In this document: one piece after another, positions 6,994-15,124 of the stretch | How the letters are laid out: each line of letters begins with the position of its first letter | How positions within the stretch are numbered: position 1 is the first letter of the stretch | Assembly (NCBI GenBank): GCA_041618535.1 | Contig: JBFKFP010000057.1 | Coordinates: forward strand, 1 to 15,230 | Direction: 5' to 3' | From: SHLJ01 sp041618535 | GTDB taxonomy: Bacteria; Bacteroidota; Bacteroidia; Flavobacteriales; Flavobacteriaceae | Length of the DNA stretch: 15,230 bases | Translations under genes and position numbers: made by a program | The notes under the pieces: generated by a model | What the model was told of the DNA's origin: nothing | The model's input: only the letters and a program-made list of their open reading frames with translations | Database searches by the model: none

Positions 6994-9885
6994 ATGGGTT
7001 ATAAGAAAGCATCATTTATCGAAGGCATAGCCGAAAAGATGGGTCTGATACCCAATCTTCACAAGGAAGGTTACCAGGAAACAGATGGCGATATGCGTTT
7101 TTTTTCTGATGAGGAGATCGCACAGATGTACGAGAATTTTCCACCGCCTGACAAGTGGGATAATTGGGTGGAATATGATCCGAAGTCCTGGCCCAAAAAA
7201 GTAAAAAAAACATACCAGATCGTTCCAACCACCTGTTTCAATTGCGAAAGCGCCTGCGGATTAACGGCATTCATCGACAAAGAGACACAGGAGGTCAAGA
7301 AATTTGAGGGAAATCCCCATCACCCCGGCAGTCGTGGAAGGAATTGTGCGAAAGGCCCGGCTACGATCAATCAGGTTAATGATCCGGATCGGATCCTGTT
7401 TCCCTTGAAACGGGTTGGAAAACGAGGGGAAGGAGAATGGGAAAGAGTGAGCTGGGATGAGGTATTGGATACGATCAGTGCACGAATTCGTAAAGCAATA
7501 AAGGAGAACAGGCATAACGAGATCGCCTATCACGTGGGCCGTCCCGGCCATGAAGGATTCATGAACTGGGTCCTGCAGTCATGGGGAATAGACGGACATA
7601 ACTCCCACACAAATATATGTTCATCCGGAGCCCGATTCGGATATAATCTCTGGTATGGCTATGACCGTCCGTCACCCGATCATTCGGAGGCAAGGTTCAT
7701 TCTCCTGGTTTCCGCACATCTTGAGTCGGGTCATTATTTTAACCCGCATGCCCAGCGGATAATAGAAGGAAAGATGAAAGGGGCCAAACTGGCAACTATG
7801 GATCCCAGGCTATCCAATACAGCTTCCATGTCTGATTATTGGCTGCCAACCTATCCGGGCACAGAGGCCGCTGTCATCCTGGCCATGGCAAAGATCATTC
7901 TTGACGAGGAGCTTTATAACCGCGATTATATGGAAAATTGGGTTAACTGGCAGGAGTTCCTGAAAGCTCAACATGCAGACAAGCCCAGAACCTTTGAGAC
8001 CTTTATAGAGGTTTTGAGGGAGGAATATAAAGATTACACCCCGGAATACGCTGAATCTGAGTCTGGCGTGAAATCCGATCTTATAGTACAGATAGCGCGT
8101 GAAATTGGAGCGGCCGGAGAGCGATTCGCTTCGCATAACTGGAGAGCAGCCGGAGCCTCAAACCTTGGAGGATGGGCTGTGGCAAGAGGGTTGCATTTCC
8201 TTACTGTTCTAACCGGAGCAGTAGGCGCCAAAGGAGGGACCAGTCCAAATTCCTGGAACAAATTCAAACCCCAGGTTCCCAATCCGCCTCAACCCCAGAA
8301 AAAATGGAATGAACTTCACTTCCCCAGGGAATATCCGCTGGCGTTCTTTGAAATGAGCCAATTACTACCTCATATGCTGAAAGAGGGAAGAGGTAAGATG
8401 GACGTATACTTTTCGAGAGTTTTCAATCCTGTATGGACCTATCCTGACGGGTTTACCTGGATGGAGATGTATATGGACGAGAGCAAGTTCGGGCTTCACG
8501 CAGCTCTTACACCTATATGGAGTGAAACGGCATTCTATGCTGATTTGGTATTACCGATGGGATTGGCTTCAGAAAGGCATGACCTTAATTCTTATGCCAC
8601 CCATAGTGGAACATGGGTAGCCTTCAGACAGCCCGTTCTTCGGGAAGCAGCAAGGCGAAACGGGAATCCCGTAAAATATACCTATGAAGCCAATCCGGGT
8701 GAGGTTTGGGAGGAGGATGAGTTCTGGATTGAACTCAGCTGGAGAATAGATCCGGATGGCAGTATGGGAATCCGGAAGCATTTTGAATCCCCTTATCGTC
8801 CGGGAGAAAAGATCACCATCGAGGAATATTATCAATATGTATTTGAGCGTGTAAAAGGATTGCCGGAAGCTGCTGAAAAAGAAGGACTGACAGCCCTTGG
8901 TTACATGCAGAAATACGGTGCTTTTGAAATCGAGAAACACGGGTATAAAAAGAATGAGAATAAGTTGAGTAAAGAACAGCTTGAAGGCGCGGAAGTGGAT
9001 CCGGAATCTCGGGTAATTTCAAAAAACGGGAAGGCCATCGGGGTTATGATAAAAGGAGAAGCCTGTGTAGGTTTTCCAACTCCTTCAAGGAAGAACGAGT
9101 TTTACTCTCAGACCATGGTAGATTGGAAATGGCCTGAATATGCCATTCCCACCTACATCAAAAGCCATATTCACCAGGATGTACTGGATAAGTCGAAAGG
9201 AGAATATGTTCTGGTTCCGACCTTTCGCTTGCCAACTCTTATTCATTCGCGGTCAGGAAACGCCAAATGGCTGGTTGAGATATCAAACCGGAACCCTATC
9301 TGGATGCACCCTGAAGACGCTGCCAAATGGGGATTTAAAACCGGCGATCTTGTCAAGATGAATACAGATATAGGATATTTTATAGATAAGGTATGGGTTA
9401 CCCAAAGTATGAAACCGGGTGTAGTAGCCTGTTCTCATCATATTGGACGATGGAGAAGACCCCAGGATAAAATCGGAAACCGCTGGGCCACTAACACGGT
9501 CAATATTGAATCTGATGGCAAAGGCGGCTGGAAGATGAACACTTTATCCGGTATCAAACCATTCGATTCTAATGACGAGGACTCCAAGCGAATTTTCTGG
9601 AAAGACGGTGGTGTTCATCAGAATATAACCCATGCCGTTCACCCCGATCCTATTAGCGGTATGCATTGCTGGCATCAGCGGGTGCGCATTGAAAAACCAG
9701 GTCATAATGACAAATACGGCGATATCTATGTAAACACCGACAAATCACACGAGATTTATAAGGAATGGCTCGCTATGACCAGGCCTGCACCGGGTCCTAA
9801 CGGGGAGCGCCGGCCACTATGGTTCAAACGAGCCTTCAGACCTGATGATTCAACCTACTATATGGATTCGAATCCATCAGAATAA
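6994..9885 (+). CDS. Molybdopterin oxidoreductase catalytic subunit, SoeA/PsrA-like (probable cytoplasmic sulfite dehydrogenase)
   Basis: This 963-residue protein belongs to the DMSO-reductase superfamily. A 75-residue N-terminal extension precedes the [4Fe-4S] motif: C81, C84 and C88 in TCFNCESACGL, then C118 in GRNCAKGPA. The cofactor domains follow, with the probable Mo ligand C209 in HTNICSSGARFGYNLW. A C-terminal molydopterin-dinucleotide-binding domain (about 730-900) includes NRNPIWMHPEDAAKWGFKTG and the HHIGRWRRP stretch. The N-terminus MGYKKASFIEG has no twin-arginine signal and no hydrophobic segment, unlike periplasmic PsrA, PhsA or DmsA, so it should act in the cytoplasm, as SoeA does. 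Its partner is the iron-sulfur/NrfD fusion encoded 9 bp upstream. In the cluster it would take sulfite made by the persulfide dioxygenase to sulfate. Substrate is inferred from location and neighbours; sequence alone does not separate sulfite from other sulfur oxyanions. Confidence 0.88.
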   Translation: MGYKKASFIEGIAEKMGLIPNLHKEGYQETDGDMRFFSDEEIAQMYENFPPPDKWDNWVEYDPKSWPKKVKKTYQIVPTTCFNCESACGLTAFIDKETQEVKKFEGNPHHPGSRGRNCAKGPATINQVNDPDRILFPLKRVGKRGEGEWERVSWDEVLDTISARIRKAIKENRHNEIAYHVGRPGHEGFMNWVLQSWGIDGHNSHTNICSSGARFGYNLWYGYDRPSPDHSEARFILLVSAHLESGHYFNPHAQRIIEGKMKGAKLATMDPRLSNTASMSDYWLPTYPGTEAAVILAMAKIILDEELYNRDYMENWVNWQEFLKAQHADKPRTFETFIEVLREEYKDYTPEYAESESGVKSDLIVQIAREIGAAGERFASHNWRAAGASNLGGWAVARGLHFLTVLTGAVGAKGGTSPNSWNKFKPQVPNPPQPQKKWNELHFPREYPLAFFEMSQLLPHMLKEGRGKMDVYFSRVFNPVWTYPDGFTWMEMYMDESKFGLHAALTPIWSETAFYADLVLPMGLASERHDLNSYATHSGTWVAFRQPVLREAARRNGNPVKYTYEANPGEVWEEDEFWIELSWRIDPDGSMGIRKHFESPYRPGEKITIEEYYQYVFERVKGLPEAAEKEGLTALGYMQKYGAFEIEKHGYKKNENKLSKEQLEGAEVDPESRVISKNGKAIGVMIKGEACVGFPTPSRKNEFYSQTMVDWKWPEYAIPTYIKSHIHQDVLDKSKGEYVLVPTFRLPTLIHSRSGNAKWLVEISNRNPIWMHPEDAAKWGFKTGDLVKMNTDIGYFIDKVWVTQSMKPGVVACSHHIGRWRRPQDKIGNRWATNTVNIESDGKGGWKMNTLSGIKPFDSNDEDSKRIFWKDGGVHQNITHAVHPDPISGMHCWHQRVRIEKPGHNDKYGDIYVNTDKSHEIYKEWLAMTRPAPGPNGERRPLWFKRAFRPDDSTYYMDSNPSE

Positions 9886-9890
9886 AAATT

Positions 9891-9920
9891 GAATTCCCGC
9901 TTATGCGGGATTCTTTATTT
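9891..9920 (+). terminator. Hairpin after the molybdoenzyme gene, possible terminator or attenuator
   Basis: GAATTCCCGC (9891-9900), the loop TTAT (9901-9904) and GCGGGATTC (9905-9913) form a stem of nine pairs with one bulged T, followed by the T-rich TTTATTT. It begins five bases after the stop codon of the molybdoenzyme gene. The first in-frame ATG of the next gene (9903) lies in the loop, so the structure could either end the upstream transcript or limit translation of the transporter. Confidence 0.55.
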
Positions 9921-11678
9921 AACTTCATAGCGATTGAATTGAAAACGCTGTTTAAAAATAGAAACTTTTTTCCCTTCCTGGATTGGTTCCCTTCGGTTAG
10001 AAGGAGCCTGAAGGATGACCTTGTAGCCGGAATCACCGGAACTGTTATCGTGATTCCCCAGGCTGTGGCATTTGCCATGATTGCCGGTCTTCCTCCCATT
10101 TATGGATTCTATACAGCTATGGTAACACCTATTATCGCAGCTCTTTTCGGCTCGTCCTATCACCTGATCTCTGGGCCAACAACAGCCATTTCAATCGTGG
10201 TTTATTCAACCCTGATTAAATTTGTCAATCCTGAGAGCGATATGGAGGCATTTGTTAGCCTGGCCTTCGTTTTAACCTTTCTTGCAGGGTTCTTTCAGTG
10301 GGTGATGGGCCTCCTGAGAATGGGAAGGCTCGTCAATTTCGTTTCGCATTCGGTCATAATCGGTTTTACAGCCGGGGCAGGAATTTTGATCGCTTTCAAG
10401 CAGCTTAAGCATGTCTTTGGGTTGCCTATTCCCCAGGGAAGCACTATCGCAGAAATAGTCACTTATATACTTAAGAATATCGATGATACGAACTGGGTGG
10501 TACTGGGTGTAGCAGCGGGGACCCTGCTTATTGCCGTGTCGATCAAATTGTTGATCAAACCCCTCCGACGTTATTATATGCTTATTGCCATGATCCTCGG
10601 AAGTTTTATCGCTGTTGTACTTGGCGGATCGGCCAACGGAATAGAAACCGTTGGTGAATTACCTTCGAATCTTCCCCCGTTTCAGGTCCCTGATCTGAAT
10701 ATAGGGAACGTTAAATTACTGAGTTCAGGAGCTATGGTTTTGGCTCTGCTCGGTTTAATTGAAGCGGTAGCGATAGGCAGGGCCATCGCATTGCATACCC
10801 ATCAGCGAATTGATGGCAACCAGGAGTTTATCGGCCAGGGATTGTCTAATATGATCGCCAGCTTCTTTTCCTCTTATGCAGGCTCTGGATCATTTACCAG
10901 GTCAGGAGTCAATCACCAGGCAGGAGCGAAGACTCCCATGTCGGCCATTTTTGCCTCTATATTCCTGATGGTGGTACTGCTGATTTTTGCCGATTATGCC
11001 TCTTACCTGCCAAAGGCTGCGATGGGAGGGATCATTGTTCTGGTAGGATATAACTTAATCGATTTTCATCACATTAAAAATGTTTACAAGGCTAGTGGGA
11101 GAGAGTTGATCGTACTTGGCATCACCTTCTTCGGCACGCTTTTTTTTGATTTGGAATTCGCATTGCTGGCGGGTATTCTGGCTTCATTCTTCTTCTATAT
11201 GGAAAGGACTTCTCAGCCCAACATCGCCATCCTGGGAATGGACGCCGACCGGCGCCTGGTAAACATGGTAAGAGATGATAAGGCCAGGGAATGTTCAAAT
11301 CTTAAAATTGTTCGTATTGATGGGTCCCTTTATTTTGGTTCCGTGGAGAAAATAGCCGCTTTCTTTTCAAGCTTATATGAGAAAAATGAGATCCAGCATG
11401 TTCTTATCGCGGCAGATGGTATTAATTTCATAGACCTGGCGGCTGCCGAGTGGATCACCAGTGAAATAGTTAAATGGCAGAACAACAGGGGAGGAATATA
11501 CTTCGCCGGTCTCAAGCTCATAAGCCAGGACGTGATTCGTAAGGGTGAATTCATATATAAAATGGGCAATGATATTTTCTATAAGGAAAAACGAGAGGCC
11601 ATAAGTGCTATCCACGCCAAAATTAAAACCCCTTGTAAGGAAAAGGTATTCGAGGAATGCCAGACTTCAGGTCCTTAG
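9903..11678 (+). CDS. SulP-family anion transporter with C-terminal STAS domain (first of two)
   Basis: The protein has 591 residues: a SulP membrane domain (about 35-435) with the signature AGLPPIYGFYTAMVTPIIAA near 61-80 and LISGPTTAIS near 88-97, then a STAS domain (about 450-565). SulP proteins carry sulfate, bicarbonate or related anions across the inner membrane. The STAS domain is unusual. Where the family has an Asp-Ser/Thr-Ser type motif, this protein has IDLAAAE (from I510), so the phosphorylatable Ser is missing. The C-terminal tail carries CKEKVFEEC, a CX7C pair (C578, C586). The start is uncertain: ATG 9903 sits in a hairpin loop, and TTG 9939 would give an N-terminus more like that of the second SulP (NFFPFLDW against TIFPIIDW). 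No operator or good -7 box precedes it, so it is probably expressed by read-through from the molybdoenzyme operon. Sulfate or sulfite is the likely cargo by context. Confidence 0.85.
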   Translation: MRDSLFNFIAIELKTLFKNRNFFPFLDWFPSVRRSLKDDLVAGITGTVIVIPQAVAFAMIAGLPPIYGFYTAMVTPIIAALFGSSYHLISGPTTAISIVVYSTLIKFVNPESDMEAFVSLAFVLTFLAGFFQWVMGLLRMGRLVNFVSHSVIIGFTAGAGILIAFKQLKHVFGLPIPQGSTIAEIVTYILKNIDDTNWVVLGVAAGTLLIAVSIKLLIKPLRRYYMLIAMILGSFIAVVLGGSANGIETVGELPSNLPPFQVPDLNIGNVKLLSSGAMVLALLGLIEAVAIGRAIALHTHQRIDGNQEFIGQGLSNMIASFFSSYAGSGSFTRSGVNHQAGAKTPMSAIFASIFLMVVLLIFADYASYLPKAAMGGIIVLVGYNLIDFHHIKNVYKASGRELIVLGITFFGTLFFDLEFALLAGILASFFFYMERTSQPNIAILGMDADRRLVNMVRDDKARECSNLKIVRIDGSLYFGSVEKIAAFFSSLYEKNEIQHVLIAADGINFIDLAAAEWITSEIVKWQNNRGGIYFAGLKLISQDVIRKGEFIYKMGNDIFYKEKREAISAIHAKIKTPCKEKVFEECQTSGP

Positions 11679-11683
11679 TTTTC

Positions 11684-11727
11684 TGTAATCCTGGTTACAG
11701 TCTATCTTACGCATTAGACTATCTTTG
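11684..11727 (+). promoter_or_regulatory. Palindromic operator (11684-11699) and consensus -7 box (11720-11727) of the second SulP gene
   Basis: The operator is TGTAATC-CT-GGTTACA, with one mismatch in the left arm. The -7 box TATCTTTG is a full match to TAnnTTTG, centred 32 bp downstream of the operator centre. The operator starts 6 bp after the stop codon of the first SulP gene. The predicted start near 11730-11732 leaves only about 11-13 bases before ATG 11743. Confidence 0.8.
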
Positions 11728-11742
11728 TATCAGTTTCCAGCT

Positions 11743-13482
11743 ATGAAAGCCAAAACCATTTTTCCCATTATTGATTGGGCTGCCAATTATGATAAATCCT
11801 GGATTAAGGGGGATTTAAGTGCGGGCCTTACCGTAGGGGTAATGTTGATACCCCAGGGAATGGCCTATGCCACCCTTGCCGGATTACCCGCAGTCTATGG
11901 CCTTTACGCCTCAGTTGTCCCTTTGATTATATATGCGCTCTTCGGTAGTTCAAGGCAATTAGCGGTCGGTCCCGTAGCTATGGTGTCTCTTCTTACAGCA
12001 ACAGCCCTTGGTGCCATGCCGGGAATCTCAGTTGAGCAATATATAGGCTATGCCATTCTTCTCGCGTTTATGGCGGGAGCCATCCAATTTGTATTAGGTC
12101 TCTTCAGGCTGGGATTTCTTGTTAATTTCCTTTCACATCCCGTGGTAAGTGGCTTCACATCGGCAGCAGCATTGATAATCGGAATAAGTCAGCTGAAACA
12201 TTTGCTGGGAATCGAGATACCCCGGAGTAATCACGTTTATGAGATCGTAATCCATGCTGCGCAGAACCTGAGCTCTGTAAATTGGGGTGCATTTATCATA
12301 GGTTTAATCGGGATAGCCATTATCGTAATCTCCAAACGGATTAACAAAGCATTGCCAGGTCAACTTTTTGCGGTGATTGCAGGAATACTTATTGTAGTTC
12401 TTTTTGGTTTAGGGACCGGTTCATCGTCGGTTCCTATTGTGAGGGAGATTCCGGCCTCACTTCCTTCCTTTCAGATACCGGAATTCGATCTTGAGATCAT
12501 GCAAAGCCTTCTTCCAATGGCACTAACAATTTCCTTAATTAGCTTTATGGAAAGTATTGCAGTGGCCAAGGCCGTGCAGATAAGGCATAGGAATTATCAT
12601 GTAATCCCGAACCAGGAGCTTATTGCCCTGGGTCTTGCCAATATAGCAGGATCCTTCTTTCAGTCGTATGCCACTACAGGCGGGTTTAGCCGAACTGCAG
12701 TCAACGACCAGGCCGGGGCCAGAACTGCATTGGCAGGTATGATCAGTGCGGTTCTTATAGTCCTGACCCTTTTGTTCTTAACACCTTTATTCTATAACCT
12801 TCCCCAGGCTGTTTTGGCATCGGTGATTATGGTTGCCGTGTTCGGCCTTATAGATTTTAAGGAAGCCATTCATCTGTTCTCAAGTCACAGAACCGATTTC
12901 TGGATGTTGATAGTGACCTTCATTTCAACACTTGGCCTGGGAATTGAAATCGGGATTGGAGTAGGAGTAATTCTTTCTCTCGCCATGGTACTATTTCAAA
13001 CCACCAGGCCGCATACCGCGAGATTGGCCAGGGTGCCGAACACGCATTTTTACAGAAATATAGAGCGGTTTGAGAATCTGGAAGTCCTTGAAGAGGTACT
13101 TATTTACCGGTTTGATGCCCAATTGTTCTTTGCCAACACCAGTTTCTTCAAAGACAAGTTATACGAATACGAATTGATAAAAAAAGGGAAATTAAAACTC
13201 CTGATCATCGATGGCGAAAGTATAAATAATATCGACAGCAGTGCACTTCACGCCCTCGAAGAGATTGTTACCGATTTCAGGAACCGCGGTGTAGAAGTAT
13301 TTTTTACCGGGATAAAAGGTCCGGTTCGAGACCTGATGAAACGTTCCGGGTTTACAAATAAAGTTGATCCTGATCATTTTTTTATGAGTATTCAGGAAGC
13401 CATAGATGCCTTCAGTGGCCAAAAGAACGGAGGAAATGAGATGGATAAGATGAAGGAGTACGTTCACCAGTCCAATAGTTAA
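11743..13482 (+). CDS. SulP-family anion transporter with C-terminal STAS domain (second of two)
   Basis: From ATG 11743 the protein has 579 residues. The SulP membrane domain starts at about residue 20 and carries AGLPAVYGLYASVVPLIIYA and LAVGPVAMVS; the STAS domain is at about 440-560. Here the STAS motif is intact: INNIDSSALHALEE, with D498, S499 and S500, unlike the first SulP. The frame extends upstream to a TTG at 11725, but that codon lies inside the -7 box, so it cannot be the start of the mRNA made from this promoter; ATG 11743 is preferred. The two SulP proteins are clearly homologous but diverged throughout, so this is not a recent duplication. Having its own operator suggests separate control from the first copy. 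Cargo is probably sulfate, sulfite or bicarbonate; direction cannot be read from sequence. Confidence 0.88.
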   Translation: MKAKTIFPIIDWAANYDKSWIKGDLSAGLTVGVMLIPQGMAYATLAGLPAVYGLYASVVPLIIYALFGSSRQLAVGPVAMVSLLTATALGAMPGISVEQYIGYAILLAFMAGAIQFVLGLFRLGFLVNFLSHPVVSGFTSAAALIIGISQLKHLLGIEIPRSNHVYEIVIHAAQNLSSVNWGAFIIGLIGIAIIVISKRINKALPGQLFAVIAGILIVVLFGLGTGSSSVPIVREIPASLPSFQIPEFDLEIMQSLLPMALTISLISFMESIAVAKAVQIRHRNYHVIPNQELIALGLANIAGSFFQSYATTGGFSRTAVNDQAGARTALAGMISAVLIVLTLLFLTPLFYNLPQAVLASVIMVAVFGLIDFKEAIHLFSSHRTDFWMLIVTFISTLGLGIEIGIGVGVILSLAMVLFQTTRPHTARLARVPNTHFYRNIERFENLEVLEEVLIYRFDAQLFFANTSFFKDKLYEYELIKKGKLKLLIIDGESINNIDSSALHALEEIVTDFRNRGVEVFFTGIKGPVRDLMKRSGFTNKVDPDHFFMSIQEAIDAFSGQKNGGNEMDKMKEYVHQSNS

Positions 13483-13495
13483 CTACTTGAAAAAG

Positions 13496-13540
13496 TGTAA
13501 CCTCGGTTACAGTGAACGGGGTAATTTTTGATTAATTTTA
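13496..13540 (+). promoter_or_regulatory. Perfect palindromic operator (13496-13511) and -7 box (13533-13540) of the persulfide dioxygenase gene
   Basis: TGTAACC-TC-GGTTACA is the one copy with perfect 7-bp arms. The -7 box TAATTTTA, identical to those at 4249 and 15091, is centred 33 bp downstream. The predicted start is near 13543-13545, with a leader of about 33 bases to ATG 13577. Confidence 0.82.
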
Positions 13541-13576
13541 CCGTTAATATTGATAAAATAAAACAAGACAGATAAA

Positions 13577-14998
13577 ATGAAAGTTGAACAATTATTTACC
13601 GGATGCCTGGCTGAAATGGCTTATTATATAGAGTCTGATGGCGAGGCTGCAATTATTGATCCACTCCGGGAAACCGAGCCGTATTTGAGGATGGCTGAGG
13701 CAGATAATGCCAAGATAAAATATGTGTTTCTAACACATTTCCATGCCGATTTTGTTTCAGGCCATGTCGATCTTGCTAGAAAAACAGGTGCTACTATAGT
13801 ATACGGACCCAATGCTGAAACCAGTTATGATTTTCACCTTGGAAAAGACAATGAAGATTTTCAGATAGGCAAGATAAAGTTGAGACTGTTACATACACCT
13901 GGTCATACCATGGAGTCGTCTTCATATCTGTTGATCGATGAGAATGGAAAAACACCTTACGTATTTACTGGTGATGCATTATTTATAGGCGATGTTGGAA
14001 GGCCGGATCTTGCAGTTAAATCAGGATCCATCACCGAAGAAGATCTTGCAGGTCATTTATTCGAATCGTTGAGAAACAAGCTTATGACCTTGCCTGATGA
14101 TACCGTGGTTTACCCGGCTCATGGTGCCGGATCGGCATGTGGAAAGAACATGAGTACTGAAACCTTTGACACCATTGGCAATCAGAAGAAAACAAATTAT
14201 GCCCTGAGAGCTGAAATGACCAAAGAGGAATTTATCGTTGAGGTGACCACAGGTTTAAAACCACCACCACAATATTTTCCCAACAATGTCAGGATGAATA
14301 AATCGGTCAACATCAGTATAGATGAGGTTCTGCATAAAGGGACCACACCGCTGGATCCGATAACATTCAAGGAATTAAGTGAAAGAGATGATGTTCTTGT
14401 TGTAGATACGAGAACCAAAGAAAATTATACTGAACAAGGCACTGTTCCTGGAGCCTGGTATATCGGGATTAACGGAAGTTTCGCACCCTGGGTCGGGGCT
14501 TTGATAGAGGATATTAACCAGAAGATCATTTTTATAACTGACGACGAACTTCGGGTAAACGAAATTGTGACCCGATTCTCGAGAGTTGGTTATGATAATA
14601 CTCTCGGCTACCTTAATGGCGGAATCGAGGACTGGAAGGCTCATGGGTTCGAAGTGGACAAGATCGGTTCTATGTCTGCCCATGTTTTTGCTGAAAGAAT
14701 CACAGATGGAACATTGAGTAATCCTCTGGATGTCAGGAGACAGTCTGAATACGATTCGGAACATGTTATTGGTGTTGAGAATTTCCCCCTTGATTTTATT
14801 CACCAGGATTTTGCGAGACTTGATCCGGATAAAGAATACGTGCTGCATTGTGCAAGTGGTTATCGCTCACTGGTTGCTGCTTCCATCTTCCAGGCCAATG
14901 GAGTTAAGAATGTTACCGACGTCAGAGGCGGTTTCAAGGACATTAAGGAGTCCGGAGCACCGCTTACGGAATATGTTTGCCCTACAACGCTCTTGTAG
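13577..14998 (+). CDS. CstB-like persulfide dioxygenase with pseudo-rhodanese and rhodanese domains
   Basis: The 473-residue protein has three parts. Residues 1-235 are a metallo-beta-lactamase-fold persulfide dioxygenase: THFHADFVSGH (H54, H56, D58), TPGHT (H110), GDALFIGDVGRPDL (D133) and PAHGAG (H182). ETHE1-type enzymes use two His and one Asp, here probably H54, H110 and D133, to hold Fe(II). Residues about 265-360 are a rhodanese fold with no catalytic Cys: the active-loop position reads FITDDELR. Residues about 375-465 are a second rhodanese domain with the loop CASGYRS and C425. This order matches Staphylococcus aureus CstB, which oxidises persulfide to sulfite and uses it to make thiosulfate. 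The protein has no signal peptide and is cytoplasmic. Flavobacteria generally lack glutathione, so the carrier may be another low-molecular-weight persulfide; that point is inference. It is transcribed alone from its own operator-bearing promoter and ends at a strong terminator. Confidence 0.93.
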   Translation: MKVEQLFTGCLAEMAYYIESDGEAAIIDPLRETEPYLRMAEADNAKIKYVFLTHFHADFVSGHVDLARKTGATIVYGPNAETSYDFHLGKDNEDFQIGKIKLRLLHTPGHTMESSSYLLIDENGKTPYVFTGDALFIGDVGRPDLAVKSGSITEEDLAGHLFESLRNKLMTLPDDTVVYPAHGAGSACGKNMSTETFDTIGNQKKTNYALRAEMTKEEFIVEVTTGLKPPPQYFPNNVRMNKSVNISIDEVLHKGTTPLDPITFKELSERDDVLVVDTRTKENYTEQGTVPGAWYIGINGSFAPWVGALIEDINQKIIFITDDELRVNEIVTRFSRVGYDNTLGYLNGGIEDWKAHGFEVDKIGSMSAHVFAERITDGTLSNPLDVRRQSEYDSEHVIGVENFPLDFIHQDFARLDPDKEYVLHCASGYRSLVAASIFQANGVKNVTDVRGGFKDIKESGAPLTEYVCPTTLL

Positions 14999-15020
14999 CA
15001 ATTTAAGCAATAGGAATTTT

Positions 15021-15052
15021 AAAAAGCAGTTCTTGGTTGAACTGCTTTTTTT
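15021..15052 (+). terminator. Rho-independent terminator of the persulfide dioxygenase gene
   Basis: A perfect 12-bp stem, AAAAAGCAGTTC (15021-15032) and GAACTGCTTTTT (15039-15050), encloses the six-base loop TTGGTT and runs into Ts. It lies 22 bp after the stop codon and directly before the next operator, so transcription of the following gene depends on its own promoter. Confidence 0.9.
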
Positions 15053-15053
15053 G

Positions 15054-15098
15054 TGTAACCGAGGTTACCGCAAATTTTCCGTAATAAGTTTAATTTTA
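15054..15098 (+). promoter_or_regulatory. Palindromic operator (15054-15069) and -7 box (15091-15098) of the rhodanese-like gene
   Basis: The operator is TGTAACC-GA-GGTTACC, with only the outermost base off consensus. The -7 box TAATTTTA is centred 33 bp downstream. The predicted start is near 15101-15103, about 23 bases before ATG 15125. Confidence 0.8.
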
Positions 15099-15124
15099 AA
15101 TATATATCTGATATTAATTCATAT

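Noticed and set aside
5368..9885. Alternative complex III (ActB/ActC-like) as the identity of the ferredoxin/NrfD and molybdopterin genes
   Set aside because: ActB fuses the ferredoxin to a cofactor-less catalytic-like domain and comes with cytochrome c subunits. Here the ferredoxin is fused to NrfD, and the catalytic subunit keeps its [4Fe-4S] motif and a probable Mo ligand.
9903..13482. Recent tandem duplication of the SulP gene
   Set aside because: The two proteins differ along their whole length and in STAS motif and tail, and no long direct repeat is visible in the DNA.
14375..14848. Minus-strand open frame of 157 codons opposite the rhodanese domains
   Set aside because: It is antisense to well-conserved rhodanese motifs and has no promoter or start context.
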